Positions 23,823 to 33,898 are shown, counted from the stretch's first letter. The stretch: DNA of 64,000 nucleotides from Gaoshiqia sediminis (GCF_025907915.1 NZ_JAPAAF010000006.1:1-64000); one strand, 5' to 3'. The notes: generated by a model from the letters alone, not told the origin. Numbers and translations: made by a program.

Positions 23823-26800
23823 ATGAGGCTTTTGAATAAATTCATTTACTTCAGTAAAAATGTAACAAAAAGTCAGGATAAACATTCTGTGCTTACCGAT
23901 GAAAACCGCGACTGGGAACATTTTTACCGCAATCGCTGGCAGTTCGACAAGGTGGTACGTTCCACCCATGGCGTTAATTGTACAGGTTCCTGTTCATGGA
24001 AAATCTATGTAAAAAACGGACTAGTAACCTGGGAAATTCAGCAAACCGATTATCCTGAAACCCGTCCTGGGTTGCCCAATCATGAACCACGGGGTTGTCC
24101 ACGTGGTGCCAGTTATTCTTGGTATCTTTATAGTGCCAACCGGGTAAAGTATCCCATGATTCGCGCTTCACTGGTAAAAGCATATCGTAATGCCAAAGCT
24201 CAACTGAACGATCCTGTTGAGGCCTGGGAAAGCCTCATGAACGATGCCGGAATTTCAAAAAAATACAAAGCCGAACGCGGATTAGGCGGCATGGTCCGCA
24301 CCGATTGGAGTGAAGTAAACGAAATAATTGCTGCTGCAAATATTTATACTATTAAAAAATACGGGCCCGACCGTCTGGTTGGATTTACACCCATCCCGGC
24401 TATGTCAATGGTTTCATACGCTTCCGGCGCCAGGTACCTGAGCATGATTGGTGGAACCATGCTTAGCTTTTATGATTTTTACTGTGATCTGCCACCAGCA
24501 TCGCCGCAAACCTGGGGAGAACAAACCGATGTTCCTGAAAGTGCCGACTGGTACAACTCTTCCTTTCTGATGCTCTGGGGATCTAATGTTCCCCTTACCC
24601 GAACACCCGATTCTCCGTTTTATACACAGGTAAGATACAAGGGCACCAAAACCATCAACATTTCGCCCGATTATAACGATGCGGCTAAATTTGCCGACCT
24701 TTGGATTAAACCCAAACAGGGCACCGATGCAGCCCTGGGAATGGCCATGGGACATGTAATCCTGAAAGAATTCTACCTTGAAAAGCAGGTACCCTATTTT
24801 GAGGAATATGCCGGCCAATACACCGACTTGCCTTTTCTGGTGAAAATTGAAAAGGAAAACGGACGTTATGTGGCCGGCAGGGTGCTTCGTGCCAGTGATT
24901 TGAAAAACAAACTTTCGGAAGAGAAATGTGCCGACTGGAAACCGGTACTCCTTGATGAAAAATCAGACACCTTTGTCATTCCAAACGGAACCATTGGTTC
25001 ACGCTGGGATCAAAGTCAAAAATGGAATCTGGAACTAAAAGATGTAGTTAGCGGAGAAAAAATTCAGCCCCGCTTGTCGGTAATCGAACAGCACGACGAG
25101 GTATTCGATGTTTCATTTCCTTTCTTTGGAGGAAACACATACAAACACGAACATTTTAATGCCAGTGAACATGCTGATATTATTACCCGCAAAGTTCCGG
25201 TTAAAAAATCGACCGATGGCGCGTTTCACTATTGCACTGTTTTCGATCTGATGGTAGCTAACTATGGTATTTCACGTGGTTTCGACGATGAGAATTCAGC
25301 AGCCAGCTATGAGCAAAATTTACCATACACACCTGCCTGGCAAGAGCAAATTACCGGAGTACCTGCATCACAAATTATTTCAACTGCACGTCAGTTTGCC
25401 GAAAATGCGGCGAAAACCAAAGGTAAATCAATGATTATTATTGGTGCAGGTGTCAACCACTGGTTCCATACCGATATGATTTACCGTAGCGCCATCAACA
25501 TGCTCATGTTTTGCGGTTGTGTGGGACAATCGGGTGGTGGCTGGGCACACTATGTGGGTCAGGAAAAACTTCGGCCACAAACAGGTTGGCTGCCGTTGGC
25601 TTTTGGCCTCGACTGGAACCGCCCGCCCCGGCAAATGAATACAACTTCGTTTTTTTATATGCACACCGACCAATGGCGCTACGAAAAAGTAGGCTTGTCG
25701 GAGTTGATTTCACCTTTGGCCAACAAGGAGGAATGGAAGACCAAATCGATGATTGACTGTAATGTAAAAGCCGAACGGATGGGCTGGCTTCCTTCGAGTC
25801 CTCAATTGAGCGAGAATCCTCTTGATCTGGCACGACAGGCGGAAAGAGAAGGTAAAGATGCTGAAACATTTATAACTGAAAAACTCAAGAGTGGTAATCT
25901 AAATATTGCATCTGAAGACCCGGATAATCCAAAGAATTTCCCACGCAACCTGTTTGTTTGGCGATCGAATTTATTAGGATCCAGTGCAAAGGGAATGGAG
26001 TATTTCATGAAGCATTTACTGGGAACACAAAACAGTGTTTTTGGTGATGATCTGAAAACCAACGGACAACAAGTTCCTCAGGAAGTGAAATGGCACGACC
26101 AGGCCCCCGAAGGAAAGCTCGACCTGTTGGTGACCATCGATTACCGCATGTCAACCACAACCCTGCATTCCGATATTATTCTGCCTGCTGCCACCTGGTA
26201 CGAAAAGAACGACCTGAGCACTTCCGACATGCATCCTTTTATTCATCCCTTTTCAAAAGCGGTTGATCCGGTATGGGAAGCCCGTTCCGACTGGGAAATT
26301 TTCAAAAATCTGGCCAAAAGGTTCTCCGAATTAACCGTAAATCACCTGGGTAAAGAAAAAGACATTGTGTTGCTTCCATTACAGCACGATTCGCCCATGG
26401 AACTTTCGGAAACTACTCATGGTGAAGACTGGAAAGAAACGGGGGGAGAACTGAAACCGGGAAAAAATATGTCGAAAATCATCGAAGTGATTCGCGATTA
26501 TCCCGAAACCTACCACCGTTTTACAACCCTGGGACCACTCATGTCGAAGTTAGGAAACGGGGCAAAAGGAATTAACTGGAACACTGACAAAGAAGTAGAT
26601 TTTCTTAAACTTCTCAATAAAACATCCGAAAACGAAGGCGAAACAAAGGGCCTGGCTCGTATCGAAACCGACATACAGGCAGCAGAAACTATCCTTTCTT
26701 TGGCTCCTGAAACCAACGGCGAGGTAGCAGTAAAAGCCTGGGAAGCCTTGTCAAAAGCCACCGGCCGAAATCACCGGCATCTGGCCGAAACGCGCGAAGA

Positions 26801-27551
26801 AGAAAAAATAAGGTACAAGGATTTGCTCTCGCAGCCTCGTAAGATCATTACCTCCCCCATCTGGAGTGGAATCGATTCGGAGGAAGTCTCTTACAATGCA
26901 GGTTACACCAATGTACATGAACTCATACCGTGGCGTACACTCACCGGACGACAAACAACATACCAGGATCATCCGTGGATGATTGCCTTTGGTGAGAACA
27001 TGGTTTGTTACAAACCACCTATTAACACCAAATCGGTGCAAGAGGTGTTAAGAAAACTCGATAAATCAGACGAGTACCTGGTTATTAATATGATGACACC
27101 ACACAACAAATGGACCATCCACTCCTCGTGGTCAGACAACTTATTGATGCTTACCTTGGGACGGGGAGGACCTGTTGTTTGGATGAGCGAAAAGGACGCT
27201 GCCAAAATCAATCTGAAAGACAACAATTGGGTAGAAGTCTTTAATAGCAACGGTGCTTCTGTTGCACGTCTAGTCGTTTCACAACGAGTGCCTGAAAATG
27301 CCTTGATTATGTACCACAATCAGGAACGTACGGTGAACATGCCCGTAAACCAGGTCAATGGCAACCGGGGTGGAGTGCATAATTCCGTGGAACGCATCAG
27401 TATCAAACCCACCCACATGATTGGCGGTTATGCCCAGTTAAGTTACGGATTTAACTACTATGGAACCATCGGTTCGAACCGCGATGAATTTGTGATTATT
27501 CGTAAATTAAGCAAAGTAGAATGGAAGGACGAAGCGTCCGATGAAAACTAA
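23823..27551 (+). CDS. narG: Respiratory nitrate reductase, catalytic alpha subunit (copy 1)
   Basis: A 1242-residue molybdo-bisPGD enzyme, full NarG length. Ligands of the N-terminal FS0 cluster are present (HGVNCTGSCSWKIYVKNG, with the His and two Cys, and HEPRGCPRGASYSW). The Mo-ligand region FYDFYCDLPPASPQTWGEQTD carries the conserved Asp. It reduces nitrate to nitrite using electrons from NarH. No twin-arginine signal is obvious at the N-terminus, which argues for a cytoplasm-facing NarG as in E. coli. It is in an operon with narK upstream and narHJI downstream. Confidence 0.97.
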   Translation: MRLLNKFIYFSKNVTKSQDKHSVLTDENRDWEHFYRNRWQFDKVVRSTHGVNCTGSCSWKIYVKNGLVTWEIQQTDYPETRPGLPNHEPRGCPRGASYSWYLYSANRVKYPMIRASLVKAYRNAKAQLNDPVEAWESLMNDAGISKKYKAERGLGGMVRTDWSEVNEIIAAANIYTIKKYGPDRLVGFTPIPAMSMVSYASGARYLSMIGGTMLSFYDFYCDLPPASPQTWGEQTDVPESADWYNSSFLMLWGSNVPLTRTPDSPFYTQVRYKGTKTINISPDYNDAAKFADLWIKPKQGTDAALGMAMGHVILKEFYLEKQVPYFEEYAGQYTDLPFLVKIEKENGRYVAGRVLRASDLKNKLSEEKCADWKPVLLDEKSDTFVIPNGTIGSRWDQSQKWNLELKDVVSGEKIQPRLSVIEQHDEVFDVSFPFFGGNTYKHEHFNASEHADIITRKVPVKKSTDGAFHYCTVFDLMVANYGISRGFDDENSAASYEQNLPYTPAWQEQITGVPASQIISTARQFAENAAKTKGKSMIIIGAGVNHWFHTDMIYRSAINMLMFCGCVGQSGGGWAHYVGQEKLRPQTGWLPLAFGLDWNRPPRQMNTTSFFYMHTDQWRYEKVGLSELISPLANKEEWKTKSMIDCNVKAERMGWLPSSPQLSENPLDLARQAEREGKDAETFITEKLKSGNLNIASEDPDNPKNFPRNLFVWRSNLLGSSAKGMEYFMKHLLGTQNSVFGDDLKTNGQQVPQEVKWHDQAPEGKLDLLVTIDYRMSTTTLHSDIILPAATWYEKNDLSTSDMHPFIHPFSKAVDPVWEARSDWEIFKNLAKRFSELTVNHLGKEKDIVLLPLQHDSPMELSETTHGEDWKETGGELKPGKNMSKIIEVIRDYPETYHRFTTLGPLMSKLGNGAKGINWNTDKEVDFLKLLNKTSENEGETKGLARIETDIQAAETILSLAPETNGEVAVKAWEALSKATGRNHRHLAETREEEKIRYKDLLSQPRKIITSPIWSGIDSEEVSYNAGYTNVHELIPWRTLTGRQTTYQDHPWMIAFGENMVCYKPPINTKSVQEVLRKLDKSDEYLVINMMTPHNKWTIHSSWSDNLLMLTLGRGGPVVWMSEKDAAKINLKDNNWVEVFNSNGASVARLVVSQRVPENALIMYHNQERTVNMPVNQVNGNRGGVHNSVERISIKPTHMIGGYAQLSYGFNYYGTIGSNRDEFVIIRKLSKVEWKDEASDEN

Positions 27552-27563
27552 AAAAACAGAATT

Positions 27564-29048
27564 ATGCAAATACGTGCGCAAATAGCCATGGTACTTAATC
27601 TGGACAAATGTATCGGTTGCCATACCTGTTCGGTAACCTGTAAAAATGTCTGGACTTCACGCAAAGGGGTAGAATATGCCTGGTTTAATAATGTAGAAAC
27701 CAAACCCGGCATCGGATACCCCGATGATTGGGAAAACCAGGAAAAATGGAAAGGTGGCTGGAAACTGGATAAAGAGAAACTGAAACCCCGCATGGGCAAT
27801 AAAACCGGTATAATGAAACACATTTTTGCCAATCCCAACATGCCTTTTATTGATGATTACTACGAGCCTTTTACTTTTAATTATTCAATTTTGCACAAAG
27901 GCTCTAAATTCAAAACGCCACCATCGGCCAGACCCTATTCCATTCTTACCGGGAAGCCCATGGAAAAAATCGAAAAGTCAGCCAACTGGGAAGACAACCT
28001 GGGAGGAAGCTTTGAAAAACGAAGTCGTGAAAAAAATTTCGATGAAGTACAAAAGGAAATTTATGGCGAATTTGAAAATTCCTTCATGATGTACCTGCCG
28101 CGCCTTTGTGAACATTGCCTGAATCCCACCTGTGTGGCTGCCTGCCCCTCGGGTGCCATTTACAAGCGCGAAGAAGACGGAATTGTACTCATCGACCAAA
28201 GTCGTTGCCGGGGTTGGAGGATGTGTGTAAGCGCCTGCCCATACAAGAAAATATACTTTAACTGGGAAACACAGAAATCGGAAAAATGCACATTTTGCTA
28301 TCCGAAAATAGAAGTGGGCGAACCCACCATTTGTAGCGAATCGTGTGTAGGCCGGATACGTTACATTGGAGTGCTCCTGTACGATGCAGATAAAATTCTG
28401 GAAGCTGCCTCCAGTAAAAATGAAACCGATCTTTATAACGAACATCTGAAGCTGTTTTTAGACCCCAACGACCCCGAAATAATTAAAGAAGCTGAAAAAC
28501 AGGGCATTGCACATAACGTACTTGAAGCAGCTAAAAATTCACCCGTGTATAAAATGGCCATCGATTGGAAAGTGGCTTTCCCGCTTCACCCAGAGTACCG
28601 CACCTTACCAATGGTATGGTACGTTCCACCGTTATCTCCGGTGGTGAATGCAGCCGAAAGCGGTAAAATTGGCATAAACGGGATTCTGCCCGATGTTGAT
28701 GATTTGCGCATTCCAAACAAGTACCTGGCCAACATGTTTACTGCAGGCGATGAGGCTCCTGTGAAAGATGCGCTGAAACGTATGCTGGCCATGCGGGCAT
28801 ACATGCGCAGTAAAACTGTTGATAAGGAAGTCAATACTTCTGTTTTGGAAAATACCGGACTCACACCCGAAGAAACTGAGAAAATGTATGAACTGATGGC
28901 CATTGCCAACTACAACGATCGTTATGTTATACCAACGTCACATCGCGAGTATGCCAAAGATGCATTCGGGTACAAAGCTTCCTGCGGGTTTTCCGACAAT
29001 GGTGGATGTGGTAACGATAAATTAAAAAACCTGTTTGGAGGATTGTAA
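27564..29048 (+). CDS. narH: Respiratory nitrate reductase, iron-sulfur beta subunit (copy 1)
   Basis: A 494-residue electron-transfer subunit. All cysteine groups are present: C16-x2-C19-x2-C22-x3-C26, CEHCLNPTCVAAC, CRGWRMCVSAC (Trp in the position that makes a 3Fe-4S cluster) and CTFCYP...CSESC. It carries electrons from NarI heme b to NarG. It is intact, unlike the second copy at 39468. The ATG is 12 nt after narG. Confidence 0.97.
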   Translation: MQIRAQIAMVLNLDKCIGCHTCSVTCKNVWTSRKGVEYAWFNNVETKPGIGYPDDWENQEKWKGGWKLDKEKLKPRMGNKTGIMKHIFANPNMPFIDDYYEPFTFNYSILHKGSKFKTPPSARPYSILTGKPMEKIEKSANWEDNLGGSFEKRSREKNFDEVQKEIYGEFENSFMMYLPRLCEHCLNPTCVAACPSGAIYKREEDGIVLIDQSRCRGWRMCVSACPYKKIYFNWETQKSEKCTFCYPKIEVGEPTICSESCVGRIRYIGVLLYDADKILEAASSKNETDLYNEHLKLFLDPNDPEIIKEAEKQGIAHNVLEAAKNSPVYKMAIDWKVAFPLHPEYRTLPMVWYVPPLSPVVNAAESGKIGINGILPDVDDLRIPNKYLANMFTAGDEAPVKDALKRMLAMRAYMRSKTVDKEVNTSVLENTGLTPEETEKMYELMAIANYNDRYVIPTSHREYAKDAFGYKASCGFSDNGGCGNDKLKNLFGGL

Positions 29049-29049
29049 C

Positions 29050-29703
29050 ATGTTAAAAACCTACAAAATACTCTCTTTGCTGCTTTCGTATCCTGATGCT
29101 CAGTTACAGAACTTTCTTCGAGAATGCGAAATTGAGCTTAAAGATGAAGCCTTGCTGTCGTCAGAGAAAATTGATGGTATAAATCACTTTGTAAACCATT
29201 TTACTAAAATGGATTTAACCGACTGGCAGGCAGAATATGTTCAGCTTTTTGACTATTCCCGCAGTGCATCGCTTCACCTGTTTGAACACATCAAAGGTGA
29301 CTCCAAAGACCGGGGGCAAGCCATGGTCGACATGCTCGAATTTTATCATGAAAACGAAATGCAGCTATCAAGCAACGAGTTGCCCGACTATATCCCGGCA
29401 TTTCTGGAATTTTTATCAACCCAGCAGACCGAAAAAGCTTCTGAGTTTCTGTCTGAACCTGTTCATATCATCCAACGGATTTTTATGGCACTGAAAGAAA
29501 AGAACCATCCATATCAATACATTTTAGCTGCCATTGTTTCGCTATCAGCGCATCAGCCCGACGCGAAAATCACCGAATCGCTTATCAAAAATGAGAAGCC
29601 ACTTGATTTGGATGCAGAATATGAGGAAGAACCTGTCGAATTCGGAGGAGACAATTCATGTTTAAACTGTAAAAAGGAAGGCTATGGAAAACTATATCAA
29701 TAA
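29050..29703 (+). CDS. narJ: Nitrate reductase assembly chaperone NarJ (copy 1)
   Basis: A 217-residue helical TorD/NarJ-family chaperone that escorts NarG during Mo-cofactor insertion. Start ATG 29050 is chosen because it follows the narH stop by 1 nt; an in-frame ATG at 29035 lies inside narH. The family core YVQLFDYSRSASLHLFEHIKGDSKDRGQAM is clear. The C-terminus has CLNCKK, a CxxC not needed for family function. It overlaps narI by 20 nt. Confidence 0.92.
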   Translation: MLKTYKILSLLLSYPDAQLQNFLRECEIELKDEALLSSEKIDGINHFVNHFTKMDLTDWQAEYVQLFDYSRSASLHLFEHIKGDSKDRGQAMVDMLEFYHENEMQLSSNELPDYIPAFLEFLSTQQTEKASEFLSEPVHIIQRIFMALKEKNHPYQYILAAIVSLSAHQPDAKITESLIKNEKPLDLDAEYEEEPVEFGGDNSCLNCKKEGYGKLYQ

Positions 29704-30361
29704 CCTGTTATTTACTTACTTTCCCCACATTGCGTTCGCTGTGTTTTGGTTTGGGCTTATTACCCGTTTTATCGTTGCCAATAAAAGTATCCAGGCAAAA
29801 TCAACCCAGATTTTGGCTAAAGATGGCGTTCGCAAAGGCAACAACCTTTTTCATTACGGAATTATCATTGTTTTTTTTGGACATTTTACATTGTTTTTAC
29901 CTGAGGAAGTTTACCACATTGTAATGTCTACTGAAACTAAACGGATGATAGCTCTCATTTTTGGAACTAGCTTCGGGATTGTCACCTTCATCGGGATGCT
30001 GATGTTGTTCAGACGAAGACTATCCAACGAGCGAGTCCGGTTTGCCAGTAGCTTTCACGATTATTTCATTTTAATTTTGCTCATTGTAGAAGCCGGACTC
30101 GGTTTGGCTTCAGTAGTAACAACCGCAAATGGAACCGTCAGCGAATACGCTGCTTTGGGAGAGTGGGCACAGAAAATTATCACGTTTCAACCTAACGCAG
30201 GTGATGTAATTGAAGGGCATAGTATTCTGTACAAGATTCATTTTACCATAGGACTTGTCATTTTTATGATTTTTCCCTACACCAAACTTATGCATATCCT
30301 TGTTTTACCAATTGCTTATTTCTTGCGGTCCAGTTATCAGTTAATACGCCGGAGAGTATAG
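29684..30361 (+). CDS. narI: Respiratory nitrate reductase, cytochrome b gamma subunit (copy 1)
   Basis: A 225-residue membrane protein with five helices. The two diheme b ligand pairs are visible: FHYGIIIVFFGHF in helix 2 and KIHFTIGLVIFMIFPYTKLMH in helix 5. It oxidises menaquinol at the membrane and passes electrons to NarH. It is the last gene of the first nar operon; the start lies inside the narJ 3' end. Confidence 0.95.
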   Translation: MENYINNLLFTYFPHIAFAVFWFGLITRFIVANKSIQAKSTQILAKDGVRKGNNLFHYGIIIVFFGHFTLFLPEEVYHIVMSTETKRMIALIFGTSFGIVTFIGMLMLFRRRLSNERVRFASSFHDYFILILLIVEAGLGLASVVTTANGTVSEYAALGEWAQKIITFQPNAGDVIEGHSILYKIHFTIGLVIFMIFPYTKLMHILVLPIAYFLRSSYQLIRRRV

Positions 30362-30580
30362 TCTTTAGGAGTTTTTTAACTCATTCGATGTCGCTCATCC
30401 GAAGAGGCGAATTAATATGTTCAAATCAACAAAATAGGATGCATTAACCGAGTCTATTTGTCTGAATAATCACGTTAAGAAATGATGTTTTTTGCACCCA
30501 AGAAGACAAAAAGGTCTATTTGTGTTCTATATTTGTATGGGAATTTCAGGTTTTTGTGGCAAGGAATATGCCGCCGTTCG

Positions 30581-30597
30581 TTCGGCTTTTAGCCGAA
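30581..30597. other. Strong hairpin upstream of the racemase gene
   Basis: TTCGGCT-TTT-AGCCGAA is a perfect 7-nt stem with a 3-nt loop, about 45 nt before ATG 30643 and 220 nt after narI. It lacks a downstream T-run on the plus strand. It may be the residual nar terminator or a leader structure. The rest of the 281-nt gap shows nothing recognisable. Confidence 0.35.
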
Positions 30598-30642
30598 AAT
30601 GGAACAAATCAAAACGAATTATACTGACATGAGCATTAAAAA

Positions 30643-31341
30643 ATGAAGACAATTGGAATATTAGGTGGATTAGGGCCAGAGGCAACGATTGATTACTACA
30701 AGGAGATCATTGATGAGTTCAACCAAGGTAGTACAAATCTGAATTATCCTGAAATCCTGATTTATAGCGTTAATATGGCTAAATTTATCGGTATGCTCGA
30801 ACAAGCCGATTACCACGGAGCAAGTCGGTATTTGGCGGGTTGCATCAACAAACTGGCCGAAGCCGGTGCCGATTTTGCAGCCATGAGTGCCAATACCCCG
30901 CATTTGCTGTTTTCTGAGATACAAGACCAAACCACCATCCCACTTATCAGCATTGTGGAAACATGCAAAAACAGGGCAAAAGAATTGGGATTGAAGCGAT
31001 GTGGCCTGTTCGGTACTAAATTTACCATGAAGTCATCGTTTTTTTCCGAGAGTTTTGCCCACGAGCACATTGAGATTTTCACGCCCGAACCAAGGATGAT
31101 TGAACGAATACACCTGTTGTTGTTTTCGGAACTCGAACTGGGGATATTTAAAGAAGAAACCAGGGCGGAATTGCTCAGTATCGTTTGTAAAATGATAAAT
31201 GACTTCGAAATTGACTCTCTGATACTCGGTTGTACTGAGTTTCCCATCATGTTTCCCGAGGAATATTATTTAAACATTCCTTTCCTGAATACTACCAGGA
31301 TCCATGTACGCGAAATAGTAAAACAATCTTTTGACAATTAA
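30643..31341 (+). CDS. Aspartate/glutamate-family amino-acid racemase
   Basis: A 232-residue protein of the Asp/Glu racemase family (TIGILGGLGPEATIDYYKEI at the N-terminus). The two-base mechanism normally uses two cysteines or a Thr/Cys pair. The second is present in LGCTEFP (C197). The first position, just before NTPH, is Ala (A83 in SANTPHLL). The enzyme may therefore be one-sided, or act as a broad-specificity or non-racemising member. It is followed after 5 nt by a PLP-dependent enzyme gene, which suggests a joint role in sulfur or dicarboxylic amino-acid metabolism. Confidence 0.82.
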   Translation: MKTIGILGGLGPEATIDYYKEIIDEFNQGSTNLNYPEILIYSVNMAKFIGMLEQADYHGASRYLAGCINKLAEAGADFAAMSANTPHLLFSEIQDQTTIPLISIVETCKNRAKELGLKRCGLFGTKFTMKSSFFSESFAHEHIEIFTPEPRMIERIHLLLFSELELGIFKEETRAELLSIVCKMINDFEIDSLILGCTEFPIMFPEEYYLNIPFLNTTRIHVREIVKQSFDN

Positions 31342-31346
31342 TTTAC

Positions 31347-32735
31347 ATGGAGAATACAGAACTTATCATTGTACCCAAAGTATCTGGCGGTGTTTACGGA
31401 GTAAGTTGTATCCTACACACACTGCAGGATGTTATCGATTACGAAGAAAAACGTAGGGTTCCCGAACAAGGCTATCCGCGCTTCATTCCGCACCCTTTTG
31501 TTGCAAAAATCCAACAACAACATAAGCGACCGGGCTTTGATGCGTTTGCTGTACAAAACCAACATGCTGCAAATCATGTGGTGAATCATTTTGTTTCTCC
31601 AGCTCTAGCCAGTACTTGCCAAATTGAGGCCTTCAAAAGAAAAGGTAACTCGTATGCCATTCTTCATGTGCCCGTTAGGTATGCGCAGCAACTTTCGGAG
31701 GATATCACAAACTCAGGTATTGTTCTGAATGCCCGTAAAGCACACCGAATTTTGAGCCAAGTGCCAGTGCCGGAGCCCTCAGGTTTGTTGGAAACTTCTC
31801 TATCCCAGCTCGAGAAAGGTTCGAACCCAGCGAAGACCTGGTGCTTCAACAGCGGGATGGCAGCGATCTACTGCACTGTTTTATCGCTGCTTAAGCCTGG
31901 CAAACGGGCAGTCGTAATAGGTAGTTGTTATACCGACAGCCACAAAATTTTCCGTAAACTTTCCGAACGTCATGCTTACGAACAAACACTGTTCCTGGAA
32001 CATTTTCGAAATGATGCTTTCCCCGTAGACACTGGGCTGGTGTTCCTCGAAATTCCAACCAATCCATTACTTCAGGTAGAAGATTTAAGACAGATTGTTA
32101 CGCGTGCTCATGCTGTTGGTGCAGAAGTGCTCGTTGACAGCACCATTGCCAGTCCCTGGCATTATTCACCGTTCGAGTTTGGTGCCGATTGGATTGTTCA
32201 CAGCAGTACAAAATCACTCAGCGGAAAGAACAACCATTTGGGCGGAGTTTTGTTCGCCAATCCCGGAAGTCCAAATGCTGAGCAAAAAATCCAGGCTGAA
32301 GCCTTTGCAATGAATCCGGAAGAAAGTTCGGTGTTGGAACATAACCTCAACGACTTTCCCGAGCGGATTGCGCGTATGGCTGAAAATGCGGCTGTCGTAA
32401 CCCAGTTTCTGCAAAACCACCCTCAAATTGCCCGTGTTTTTTCTCCTCAAGGCTTGAAAAACGGGAACGGACATGTTGTTAGTTTCAGATTGAAGAACGA
32501 ATCAGAGCAACGGGCAACTGCCTTTTACGACCATTGTACTATCACAATCAAAGGACCAAGTATGGGCTTCGAAAAAAGCATGTTGATGCCTTATGCCCTC
32601 ATTACCCGCTATTTCGACAGTGACAGCACGCTAGAATCTTTGGGACTATCTCGGTACCTGATGAGACTTTCGGTAGGAGCAGAAAATGTGAAAAATACTC
32701 TTGCTCATCTGGTGGATGGCCTAAACAAACTATAA
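31347..32735 (+). CDS. PLP-dependent Cys/Met-metabolism family enzyme (cystathionine gamma-synthase-like)
   Basis: A 462-residue fold-type I aminotransferase-like enzyme. The PLP lysine is K289 in HSSTKSLSGKNN. D264 (LVDSTIASP) would bind the pyridine nitrogen, and the SGMAA phosphate loop is near residue 170. It has an N-terminal extension of about 140 residues relative to typical 380-400-residue family members. The extension (FIPHPFVAKIQQQHKRPG...) is not recognised. It is co-directional with the racemase 5 nt upstream. The reaction (gamma-synthase, gamma- or beta-lyase) cannot be read from sequence. Confidence 0.8.
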   Translation: MENTELIIVPKVSGGVYGVSCILHTLQDVIDYEEKRRVPEQGYPRFIPHPFVAKIQQQHKRPGFDAFAVQNQHAANHVVNHFVSPALASTCQIEAFKRKGNSYAILHVPVRYAQQLSEDITNSGIVLNARKAHRILSQVPVPEPSGLLETSLSQLEKGSNPAKTWCFNSGMAAIYCTVLSLLKPGKRAVVIGSCYTDSHKIFRKLSERHAYEQTLFLEHFRNDAFPVDTGLVFLEIPTNPLLQVEDLRQIVTRAHAVGAEVLVDSTIASPWHYSPFEFGADWIVHSSTKSLSGKNNHLGGVLFANPGSPNAEQKIQAEAFAMNPEESSVLEHNLNDFPERIARMAENAAVVTQFLQNHPQIARVFSPQGLKNGNGHVVSFRLKNESEQRATAFYDHCTITIKGPSMGFEKSMLMPYALITRYFDSDSTLESLGLSRYLMRLSVGAENVKNTLAHLVDGLNKL

Positions 32736-32761
32736 TACAACACAATTAATATTAGAAAGCC

Positions 32762-33262
32762 ATGGAAATCAATAATTTCATTGAAGAGTTCCGAAATGAC
32801 CACGTCTTTATGCGGAACCTCCTTTTGCAAATGACAGAGGCCTGCCTTAAAAAAGACAAGAAGAAAGCAACTGCAAGTTTGAACCAGTTGAATGCATTCG
32901 CGGGTCCACATTACCGATTCGAGGAAGAAGTCCTCTTCAAGGAATTGTTACCAGTGTTAGGCTCGGAATACATTCATAAGCTTTTTACCGACCATGATTT
33001 TGTTATCGCCCGAATCCATCGGTTAATAGAGATATTTACTTCTGATTATTTGGCAGAACCCGATTTTGAAGAAGGCATCGTACTACTTCAATCTCTTCAA
33101 TTGCAATTAATCGAATGCGAAAGCATTTGTCCTAAAATGAAAAGCTTCGGCATGAAAAAAAGTCTTCGTTTATTGGAAGTCATGAATGAAATACGCATGA
33201 AAAGTAAAGATCTGACCTCATGGGCCGAAAGCGAGAGAAACAGAGAAAAATTAAAAATCTAA
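32762..33262 (+). CDS. Hemerythrin-like protein
   Basis: A 166-residue four-helix hemerythrin-domain protein. Candidate diiron ligands are H in FRNDHVFM, H and E in GPHYRFEEEVLF, and H/D in FTDHDFVIARIHR. Some members bind O2 or NO or sense metals. It is 27 nt after the PLP gene and 14 nt before a second hemerythrin. The C-terminal part, from ~residue 118, is charged and lacks the last usual His-x4-Asp motif, so the diiron site may be incomplete. Confidence 0.75.
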   Translation: MEINNFIEEFRNDHVFMRNLLLQMTEACLKKDKKKATASLNQLNAFAGPHYRFEEEVLFKELLPVLGSEYIHKLFTDHDFVIARIHRLIEIFTSDYLAEPDFEEGIVLLQSLQLQLIECESICPKMKSFGMKKSLRLLEVMNEIRMKSKDLTSWAESERNREKLKI

Positions 33263-33275
33263 AAATTATAAATAA

Positions 33276-33800
33276 ATGGAAAACATTACGAACGAACTGT
33301 CAAAAGAGCATCAATACATTCTGAAAGTCATTGATGCAGTAATGCTTGAATGCGATCGTCTTGTACAAGGTAAAGATGTGGATGAAAATTTCTTTCAAAG
33401 GGTTATTTCTTTCATTCAGAATTATGCCGATGGGTATCACCATGTAAAAGAAGAAGATATTCTGTTTAAAGCTATGCTCCGAAATATGGTAAACACGCAC
33501 TGTAATCCCATTCCCGTGATGCTTCACGAACACGATGCCGGAAGGGAGTTTGTTACTGGAATGAAAAGTGCCCTAGTTCTGTATGACAAGGAGGCGCTTA
33601 TTGAGAATGCGCGCAGGTATGGCAATCTGCTTCGCGATCATATATTCAAAGAAGATAATGTATTGTACGAGATGGCAGAAGAGGCTTTGAACGATTCGGA
33701 GAAAAAGACGGTAAACGAAGCTTATGCAGCTGTTAAATTGGAGAACTTCATAAAACAGGATTTGGACGAGTTTGTAAAAAGTCTGTCTGTAACGATTTGA
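33276..33800 (+). CDS. Hemerythrin-like protein, complete ligand set
   Basis: A 174-residue four-helix hemerythrin. Ligand motifs are complete: H in SKEHQYIL, HHVKEE, HEHDAG and DHIFKEDNVLYEMAEEAL. It belongs to the DUF438/hemerythrin HHE type. Between two nitrate reductase operons, a role in O2 or NO handling is likely (inference). A probable terminator follows 54 nt downstream. Confidence 0.85.
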   Translation: MENITNELSKEHQYILKVIDAVMLECDRLVQGKDVDENFFQRVISFIQNYADGYHHVKEEDILFKAMLRNMVNTHCNPIPVMLHEHDAGREFVTGMKSALVLYDKEALIENARRYGNLLRDHIFKEDNVLYEMAEEALNDSEKKTVNEAYAAVKLENFIKQDLDEFVKSLSVTI

Positions 33801-33853
33801 TGAGTGCCTTGAATTGCTTTTGATTCATTTGTCGTTTGATACGAAATAAACAA

Positions 33854-33898
33854 ACTGGGGCAGGACAGACTTACAGGTGTTTGCCCCGGTCTTTTATT
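33854..33898 (+). terminator. Probable transcription terminator after the hemerythrin genes
   Basis: ACTGGGGCA (33854-33862) pairs with TGCCCCGGT (33882-33890), with one wobble, around a 19-nt loop, followed by CTTTTATT. The stem is GC-rich, the tail T-rich, and it follows the last gene of the run. Confidence 0.6.
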
